A DNA stretch of 64,000 nucleotides from Eucommia ulmoides. Its lineage: Eukaryota; Streptophyta; Magnoliopsida; Garryales; Eucommiaceae. The notes under the pieces are model-generated. The model was given only the letters and a program-made list of their open reading frames with translations. It was not told the DNA's origin and made no database searches. Where the stretch lies: contig CM028328.1 of NCBI GenBank assembly GCA_016647705.1, positions 42,229,429-42,293,428 of the forward strand, written 5' to 3'. The position numbers and the translations under genes are program-made. Shown piece by piece: positions 56,973 to 64,000 of this stretch. Numbering within the stretch: the first letter of the stretch is position 1; each line of letters starts with the position of its first letter.

Positions 56973-56975
56973 CGG

Positions 56976-57284
56976 TTGGACCAACTTTGTTTAATCAATG
57001 AAAAGCGGCTAACAGCGATATGCCACGGACAGTGTTACAGACAGAGGATTACTAGAGCTCATGATAAACGGGTATACCCTAGAGTCTTCAAGGTCGGTGA
57101 GTTAGTATTAAAGAAAATCTTTCCTTTCCAAGATGAAGCTAAGGGTAAGTTCGCGCCAAATTGGGAAGGTCCTTTTGTTGTTCATAAGGCTTTGAGCGGT
57201 GGAGCGTTAATTCTCCAGGAAATGGATGGTGATGTATTTCCCAAGCCCCTAAACTCGGATTCTGTAAAGAAATACTTTGCCTAA
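56976..57284 (+). pseudogene. pol: Integrase C-terminal domain, element B
   Basis: 102 open codons in the same frame. They contain the basic C-terminal segment and the GPF/Y-like part (NWEGPFVVHKALSGGAL ... PLNSDSVKKYFA), which binds DNA. The protein ends at TAA (57282). No chromodomain follows, consistent with Tat and against a chromovirus. Confidence 0.9.
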
Positions 57285-57419
57285 TAAATGTCCTTATTTT
57301 CGAAGTAAGTTTATTTCAATTTGTGATTATCTGCTGTTTCAAAAAAAAAAAAAAAATACGGCTCGAACATGGTGAAAACTCGAAAGAGCGCTATGAGAAA
57401 AATGTAGAGACCGTGTCGC

Positions 57420-57451
<32 letters not shown>

Positions 57452-59227
57452 AAAAGAAAAAAAGAAAGGAAGAACAGTTAGATCACTCCTAGGGGCATTT
57501 TTGGAATTTCCACTACGGCTGACTTCCATTGACCGTAAGACTTTTTTGTGTTCGGAACTTGATGGATTTGAGCAAGAGTTGGAATCTGTGAAAAGGAACA
57601 TCGAATATGGCTCAAATTTGCATTGAAATCATACTTGTCAGACAAACCGGCTTGAAATCTCGCAGTCAACATATCTGGTGATAAAGATACCTGTTTGGGG
57701 TAAGGTTTTACACATTTTTCCCATATTTGGTTAAATCAGTTTTGCAGGATTTGAAAAATACAAAGCAAACAGGAGTATGTGATTCTCCTAAGCACTAAGG
57801 ATGCCTAATAGAAAGGAGAAAGTGAGAATCGGCAGGTGCAGAGAAATAAAGGCTGATAGGGATGTTGTCTAAAAACCAGACCCCGCCAACAACCCGGAGA
57901 AAACCTCCAGAAAGTACATCTCTAAGATTGACGGAAGGACGAGACGGAAAACTCTCCCGATACTATCCCGAGAAAGTCAAGCGCTATCAAATAAGGGATT
58001 ACGATGGAAAAGGGGGGGAACGGAATTGTGAGTCGTCAAGGGTGACAAGTTTTTCAAATTAAATTTTCGTGTTGCATGTGTTTTTTTGCCCAATTACAGG
58101 GATTTCAAAGGGCATGGAAGCATGGATTTCTCTATCACAAAGACTTCTTACCTTCCGGGTCAAATTAGAAACTTTTATTGTTGAAAGTTCAGAAGCTCTA
58201 AATGAGCGTCCGGGTATGCATTTTGCCTTGAAAAGGGTGAAAAGTGAACTACGTTAAACTTGATCCTCGGCATAATACTAAGGTACGCAGACAATCTATA
58301 AATGTTCGGTCATCTGAGAGTTCGACTGGGGCACATTTATGTCTTTGCTCTCTCATTCTGGCTCAGTCACAAGTTGGGGCATATTTTATACTCTTGAACT
58401 TTCTTTAGGCCCCTGGCCAATAGGGCTGGGGCATGAATAATTTTTATTACTCTAAACGATCCTCTAAACAGACACTTGTCCGTCATGAGTACCGTCATGA
58501 ACTATTTTATTACTCTAAACGATCCTCTAAACAGACACTTGTTCGCCGTGAGTATCGTTAGGAGTCATTTTTTTATTACTCTAAACGATCCTCTAAACGG
58601 ACACTTGTTCGTCATGAGTATCGTCGTGAGTCGTCATTTTATTATTCTAAACGATTCTCTAAACGGACACATGTTCGTCATGAGTACCGTCATGAATTAT
58701 TTTATTACTCTAAACGATCCTCTAAACAGACACTTGTTCGTCATGAGTATCATCACGAGTTAATTTTTTTATTACTCTAAACGATCCTCTAAACAGACAC
58801 TTGTTCGCCGTGAGTATCGTCAGGAGTCATTTTTTTTTACTCTAAACGATCCTCTAAACGGACACGTGTTCGCCATGAGTACCGTTATGAATCATTTTAT
58901 TACTCTAAACGATCACCTTAACAGACACTGGTTCGTCATGAGTATCATCACGAGTTAATTTTTATCACTCTAAATGATCTTCTAAATGGACATTTGTTTG
59001 TCATGAACATCGTCATGAATCATTCTTTTATTTCTCTAAACGGACCCTTGTTCGTCGTGAATCTTCTTTTATTACTCTAAACGTACACTTGTTTGTCATG
59101 AGTATCGTCATGAGTCATTTTACTTTATTTGTTCTACTATTGAAAAATACACTAAAAAAAATAAAAAATGGGACGATCAAAATGACGTGATCTTTTATCT
59201 TTGCCAAGCAAGTGGAACTTGCATGAC
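57285..59227 (+). other. 3' untranslated region of element B
   Basis: About 1.9 kb with no convincing protein. It has A tracts at 57341-57356 and 57420-57470, then sequence shared with element A (minus strand), and a minisatellite at 58440-59120. Such long 3' regions are common in Tat elements. Confidence 0.7.
58440..59120 (+). repeat. Minisatellite in the 3' region of element B, ~64-base unit
   Basis: Nine to ten copies of a unit with TATTACTCTAAACGATCC, TCTAAACGGACACTTGTTCG and TCATGAGTATCGTCATGAG. They start near 58448, 58510, 58577, 58642, 58705, 58771, 58838, 58899 and 58965, then become irregular. Element A has about five units at the same relative place. Confidence 0.9.
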
Positions 59228-59240
59228 AAAGAGGGGCAGC
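59228..59240 (+). other. Polypurine tract of element B
   Basis: AAAGAGGGGCAGC directly precedes the 3' LTR. The same tract occurs before the 3' LTR of element A. Confidence 0.85.
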
Positions 59241-61142
59241 TGTAGACACGGCATTTTGACCGCCTCGCAAAAAATTATACTTTATTTTATAGTTACCTTT
59301 ATTTTATTTTCCTATTTATTTTGTTTTGATTGTACCGTATTTGTGTGGTTTAATACTGCTAAAGTAAGTTTTATTAATCTCTTAAGTAAATTAAATATTA
59401 ATAATTGATTTATTTATTTTTATTTTGTTTTGTAGATTTTTCGAAATGGAATAAAAACGCGTTAATTCGGAACAAAATGGACAAGAAACAGACGAGAACG
59501 AGAGAGGCCTGAATCGAACGGGGGTGGGGGGGTTACATTAAGGTCGCACGTGCGACCAGTGCTGCTGGCCGCATATGCGGCCAGCAAAGGGGCCCCCCCC
59601 TTTTTTTTGGGTGCACCGAAATTCGGTGCACCCACCCCCTTTTTCTACTTTTTCCTTACCTTTTTTCGTGCGTCTTTTGGGTGAGTTTCAGGCCTTCATT
59701 CTTATAAATAGGAATGAAGGCTCACAACATAAGGGGATGAGGGATTTTTGGGGAGAATTTTTTTGGAGAGGAATTTTTGTAAGGGAGAGGTGAAATCTGA
59801 AGAGAAATTTTGAAGAAAATAATATTATTTTCATTTTATTGTAATTTTGAAGAAGAAAAAATCTCTAAGAAGGTGGTAAATTTTCATCTGTTGTAAATCT
59901 TACTCTTATTTTTAAATAAGTTGTTATTATACTAATCTTTTTTTTTTTTTGTAAATTAGATTTTTTTTTCTTCTTCCTTTATTATTTATTTATTTATTTA
60001 TTTATTACTTTTTATTTTTTTTTATTTTTTTTTATTTTTTTTTTATTTTTTTTGAGTAAGTAAAACGAGGCGGAAAATTCCCAACCTTCAATTTGAACGG
60101 TTTAAATTTAGAAGGGAATTACTCCCCTCGATGCGTGTGTGCGGGTGTTTTATTTAATTTGTATTAAATATAATGTGCTAACAATACGAGGTGAAAAATT
60201 CCCAACCTTCAATTTGAACGGTTTAAATTTAGAAGGGAATTACTCCCCTCGATGCGTGTGTGCGGGTGTTTTATTTAATTTGTATTAAATATAATGTGCT
60301 AACGATACGAGGTGGAAAATTCCCAACCTTCCATTTGAACGGTTTAAATTTAGAAGGGAAATTATTCCCCTCAATGTGTGCGTGCGTGTGGGTGCGTGCG
60401 TTTTCTTTAACTCGTATTAAATATAATGTGCTAACAATACGAGGTGGAAAATTCCCAACCTTCCATTTGAACGGTTTAAATTTAGAAGGGAATTACTCCC
60501 CTCGATGTGTACGTGCGTGTGTGAGCGTGTGTTTCTTTAACTCGTATTAAATATAATGTGCTAACAATATGAGGTGGAAAATTCCCAACCTTCCATTTGA
60601 ACGGTTTAAATTTAGAAGGGAATTATTCCCCTCAATGTGTGAGTGTGTGCGTTCGTGTGTTTCTTTAACTTGTGTTAAATATAATGTGTTAACAAGATGA
60701 GGTGGAAAATTCCCAGCCTTCCATCAGAACGGTCTAGGTTTAGAAGGGAAATCACTTCCCTCAATGTGTGTGTATGTGTATATGTGTATATGAGGAGGAT
60801 TTCAAAATAAAATAAAAACATTCGGATTTAAATTCTAATTGAACTTAATCGGATAAGGTACCGTCTTTGGACGGGCGTCTTGGGGTGCTTGACACCTTCC
60901 CCGAGCGTAACTGACCCCCGAACTCTTTAAACGAATCTCTAGTCAGACCATGTTATTTTTGGAGTCAAATTTTACTTAAGCCATTTTTTAAAATTATTTT
61001 CAAAAAAGAAAAATATGGTGACCTAACACATCATTTAAACCCAGTGCTAGGTGGCGACTCCTTTTTCTAAAACAGGCTTAAGTATATTTTAATGAGAAAA
61101 TCGACGTTTTTAAAAACCCTTCTCATTTTACCAGTGCCAAGC

Positions 61143-61212
<70 letters not shown>

Positions 61213-61242
61213 GATTTTCTCTGAAAAATTGGGGCGCGTTCA
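59241..61242 (+). repeat. 3' LTR of gypsy element B
   Basis: 2002 bases, TGTAGACACGG to GCGCGTTCA. It is nearly identical to the 5' LTR except for three length differences: a shortened palindrome block (about 59545-59585), six rather than seven tandem units (60063-60810), and a longer (TA)n tract (61146-61195). TATA box at 59703-59710. Confidence 0.95.
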
Positions 61243-61263
61243 ACAAGCATTCTAATTAATTAC

Positions 61264-61310
61264 ACTGTGATCTATTGCCAGCTGCACGCGTACAACTTCA
61301 CCGAAATTAC
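61264..61310 (-). pseudogene. Captured SR45-like exon (start of RRM), on the far side of the gypsy insertion
   Basis: A minus-strand exon between acceptor TTTTCAG and donor GTAATT. It encodes (G)NFGEVVRVQLAIDHS, the segment that directly precedes VNLPKG in SR45-type RRMs. The phase is compatible with the exon at 47298-47378. The gypsy element at 47488-61242 therefore sits in the intron between them. Exons further upstream were not recognised. Confidence 0.8.
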
Positions 61311-62007
61311 CTGAAAATAAGGAGCAACCACAATAAAAATAACGATACCATGTCCCAACAAAATTAAGTTAGAAATTAAATAAATAAACCATAATAAAAG
61401 TGCAATACATGCTTACATGCTATCCAATATATCTTATTACCCTCCAAAACCACAGTTCACAAGCTATACCAAAGTAAAATTACAATTATGAACTTGCATT
61501 CTCTACATACAATCTAACACTAGACAGTAAAACTATATTCAAGGTAGCAAAGGTCAGTCAATTCAAGCTTCAAAGGCAAACATCAAGATCAATGAATTGT
61601 AACGTGAAGCTTCTTGAGTCATTTTTCCTAGAAACGTGAAACGGAACAGAATCATAACAGAAACATAATGAAACAGAACATAAACGTGAAAAAGAACAGA
61701 AACGGAACATAAACAGAACAGAAATAGAATAGAAACAGAAACGGAACAAAACAGAAATAGAACAGAAACATTTAACAGATACCTAAACAGAACAGAAACC
61801 TAAACAGAACAGAAATAAAACAGAAACAGAATAGAAACGTTGTGAGGGAAGGAGCATTCAATCTACATACCAGATTATGTCACTGTGGAGCAATTCACTT
61901 GGCAACCTGGGCAGGCAGAGCAGGGTCTGGATGTTTGGAAACCAAAACACAAATTAGACAACTGTAATTGAAAACCAATTTTATCTACTGGCATGTTCAC
62001 AGATTTT
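61311..62007. other. Right interior of the CACTA element, unassigned
   Basis: AT-rich DNA beyond the first captured exon, probably intron and 5' flank of the captured gene. At 61630-61850 lies an (AGAACAGAAAC)n-type low-complexity array similar to the one in the left arm. No exon recognised with confidence. Confidence 0.5.
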
Positions 62008-62575
62008 TGATGTTCATGGATAAAATTAGAAATCAAAACAACAAATAATCATAAATGAAGCCGAAAGTTACCACAATGGAGAGAGAGAAACTCTGAGATT
62101 TCCCAACTGTCGCCTTCGTCGTCGTTACGATTAGGGCTTCCCCCACCACTGATTCAATTTCTAGGTTGTTTAGGCAGTGACGATTTGGTTCCAGGTCGTA
62201 GATTAGAGGGAGGCTGAGATCGAGAGAGAGGGATGAGATCAAGAGAGAGGCTGAGATTCTTGATGTTCATGGATAAAATTAGAAATAAAAACAACAAATA
62301 TTCATAAATGAAGCCGAAATTTACCGCAACGGAGAGAAAGAGAGAGAAACTCCAAGATTTCCCAGCCGTCGCCTTCATCGTCGTTGCGATTAGGGCTTTT
62401 TCCGCCGTCGATTCAATTTCTAGGTTGTTTAGGCAGTGGCGATTTGGTTCTAGGTCGTCGATTAGAGGGAGGCTGAGATTGAGAGAGAGGGATGAGATTG
62501 AGAGGTAGTGGCGATTTGGTTCCAGGTCGTCATTGAGAAAAAGGGATGAGATCGAGAGAGAGGGATGAGAGAACT
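62008..62575. repeat. Tandem duplication of ~250 bases with 5'-UTR-like sequence
   Basis: 62008-62258 and 62259-62510 are close direct copies (shared: GATGTTCATGGATAAAATTAG, AAATGAAGCCGAAA, TTCAATTTCTAGGTTGTTTAG). A third partial copy extends to about 62575. On the minus strand each unit contains GCCCTAATCG followed by a CT-rich run (TTTCTCTCTCTCC), which resembles the 5' untranslated region of a plant gene and may be the start of the captured gene. Confidence 0.7.
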
Positions 62576-62689
62576 AAAGGGTTTGGGGATGGGTATCAGG
62601 AGACAAAAAGAGAATTTTTTTTTTCCAGCTAATGTAATAGCGGGAAAATGGGTGCCAAACTCATGGTAGGGAGGAAAAATAATTGGCAA

Positions 62690-63058
62690 CAAAACTCATT
62701 CGTAACTCAATGTCAAATATAGGCAACCACTTTGGGGACAAACCACTTTCGTCGCCAATATAGTAAGGGGTAATTAATCGCGACGAAAGTGGTTCGTCGC
62801 CAAATAAAAACATATCTCGAGCTACATTGGCGACGAAATATTTTCGTCGCCAAAACGCTAGCGAGAAAAATTTCCTTCTTTTTTGTTTGGCACCAAGAAT
62901 TGATCGGACTAATAGTGACGAATTCTAAAATTTTGTCGCCTATTAACAACCTATGACTACAAAATTGCACTTCGTCGCCAAATGAGGTCACATTTGGTTA
63001 CGATTATTCATTTTGTAGCCAAAAAAAATCATAGTTTAATCCTGTTTTACTTGTAGTG
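62690..63058 (-). repeat. Right terminal and subterminal repeats of the CACTA element
   Basis: Words TTCGTCGCC, GGCGACGAA, CGCGACGAA and TTTTGTAGCC recur about ten times, mirroring the left arm. The terminus, read inward, is CACTACAAGTAAAACAGG. Confidence 0.75.
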
Positions 63059-64000
63059 ATAATCGGTCGACCTATGGCCAAAAGTGAAACTCTTTGAATC
63101 GTTAGGTCGATAGACTAAGGTTTACTAGTCGACCTACCATAGTTGGATTTTGGCCTGGGTAACGCTTTGCATCGTTCGGTCGACAGACCAAGGAGCAGAG
63201 GTCGACCGACGGGCGAGAACGTTTTGGCTTGGGCTAGAATCTGAATCGAGAGGTCGACCTACAGAGTTTGGTCGGTCAACCGATGGTTTTGGTTTTAGGT
63301 TTTGTGGTTTTCAAGATCATATCTAAAACTAGCTGTTATTTGTTTACTTGATTGAGAGATCTTAGGGATATGGATATATTAAAGATATAATACTCCTATT
63401 TGAATATCCATATAGATTTGGTACAAGAAATTAAAGTGTTTCTCAATTGATCATTTTAATACATCATATCTTATCGATTTGAGTTTGAAATTTTTTTTAG
63501 GGATTCAATTGAATGTTTTGAAAGCTATATTTAAGTAAATTATACCTAAAATGAAATATAATGATATATGTGGTCTATTGGTGCTTTTCAGATACTTATC
63601 CTTTGAAAACTAACCGTTGGAGGGCTTGTTTCAATTCCTTATATATGGACCTGCGAATTTCACATAATAAATAAATAATATCAAGAACTATTCACTTCCT
63701 AAGCTTTTCTAAGAGTCATCATTCTGATATTATTTTGAGAGATAAAATTGTGAGATCAATTGTTAAGAAATTTTTGAGTTAAAGCGTTGATTGTATTAGC
63801 GTCACCGAGTTGAGCTGTCTAGCGTTTCAATCTATAATTTTTTGGTATTATCCTGGTGAGATCTTTCCAAGCTATTAGTCTTTACTGTATATTTATTTTT
63901 CTATATTTGCTTGGTTGATAAGATCTTGATAAAATTGTTTTCTAAACCTTAAATCACATAAAAATATTTTAAAACAATTTTGGTAAAAATTTGATTACAT
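63059..64000 (+). repeat. 3' LTR of the copia element, part 3 (cut by the window end)
   Basis: It begins with the duplicated ATA and continues the copia LTR (ATCGGTCGACCTATGGCC), matching 26654-27246 and then 30235-30590 of the 5' LTR. Across the site where the 5' LTR carries the solo LTR insertion, this copy is uninterrupted near 63636. The window ends inside it. Confidence 0.9.

Larger units (their letters stand above)
47488..61242 (+). mobile_element. Tat/Ogre-type Ty3/gypsy element, nearly complete (element B)
   Basis: A 13,755-bp element flanked by ACAAG on both sides (47483-47487 and 61243-61247), with LTRs starting TGTAGACACGG and ending GGCGCGTTCA. The order is 5' LTR, tRNA-Arg type primer site, leader, gag, protease with G-patch motif, intron, RT, RNase H, second RNase H, integrase, long 3' untranslated region with minisatellite, polypurine tract, 3' LTR. 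There is no chromodomain. The second (archaeal-type) RNase H and the intron place it in the Tat/Ogre group. Several stops and one frameshift make it inactive on its own. By hand count the first ~300 LTR bases differ at about seven positions between the two LTRs, so the insertion is fairly recent. Confidence 0.95.
44425..63058. mobile_element. CACTA (En/Spm-type) DNA transposon carrying captured gene exons
   Basis: The left end reads CACTACAGGAAAAATGCG and the right end, reversed, CACTACAAGTAAAACAGG. The flanks are ATA on both sides (44422-44424 and 63059-63061), the 3-bp duplication typical of CACTA elements. The matching 5' LTR of the copia host shows the uninterrupted site (GGTGTATAATCGG near 26650). 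Both ends carry subterminal repeats (GGCGACGAA and TTCGTCGCC words). Without the 13.75-kb gypsy insertion the element is about 4.9 kb. I see no transposase, so it is non-autonomous. Its interior is mainly an SR45-like gene fragment on the minus strand. Confidence 0.9.

Noticed and set aside
58440..59120. Regular repeats that could suggest a CRISPR array
   Set aside because: Units are contiguous with diverged copies and no unique spacers, within a plant retrotransposon 3' region.

Overview
This 64 kb window looks like repeat-dense intergenic DNA from a flowering plant, most likely a eudicot; I cannot name the species. It is AT-rich and full of poly-A/T and (TA)n tracts. It contains LTR retrotransposons of both plant superfamilies (Ty1/copia of the SIRE/Maximus type; Ty3/gypsy of the Tat/Ogre and Del/Tekay types), a LINE fragment, a Mutator-like inverted-repeat element and a large CACTA transposon. 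I found no intact host gene, rRNA gene, tRNA gene or CRISPR array. The only host-gene sequence I recognise is a set of captured exons inside the CACTA element, plus one weak possible exon near 15.25 kb.

Layout, left to right. 1-3404: end of a copia element on the minus strand, with a gag-like ORF and one LTR. 3668-5924: solo LTR with a 5-bp target duplication. 6100-9586: inverted-repeat DNA element containing a LINE 3' end and an RRM-type ORF1 remnant. 9820-13560: a Tat-type LTR end and gag leader on the plus strand, abutting a decayed Tat pol on the minus strand. 13561-16380: about 2.8 kb without recognisable transposons. 16381-25817: a decayed gypsy-like element whose two LTRs enclose a Del/Tekay-like LTR with primer binding site (minus strand). 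26258 to the window end: a gag-only copia element, with both LTRs broken up by later insertions.

The right half is a nested stack that can be read from target-site duplications. The copia element (5' LTR 26258-31693, interior 31694-34948, 3' LTR from 34949) took a solo Del-like LTR in its 5' LTR (27252-30229, duplication CCCTA). It also took a gypsy element in its 3' LTR (35136-44014, minus strand, duplication CTAAG) and a CACTA element further along that LTR (44425-63058, duplication ATA). The CACTA was then hit by a second, 13.75-kb gypsy element (47488-61242, plus strand, duplication ACAAG). The matching copia LTR copy supplies the empty site for the CACTA and, in the other direction, for the solo LTR.

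Three things stand out. (1) The CACTA carries six exons, with introns, of an SR45/RNPS1-like splicing factor (part of an RRM plus an RS-rich tail) on the minus strand, split by the younger gypsy insertion. (2) The 13.75-kb gypsy element is a nearly complete Tat/Ogre-type element: gag, protease, a G-patch motif, RT, two RNase H domains and integrase. It has a predicted 154-base GT-AG intron between the protease and RT regions that would join the two frames. (3) The LTRs and 3' untranslated regions carry unusual structured repeats: palindromes, a TATA box inside a perfect inverted repeat, tandem arrays that differ in copy number between the two LTRs of one element, and hairpin repeats. All reading was by eye; no database search or alignment was run.
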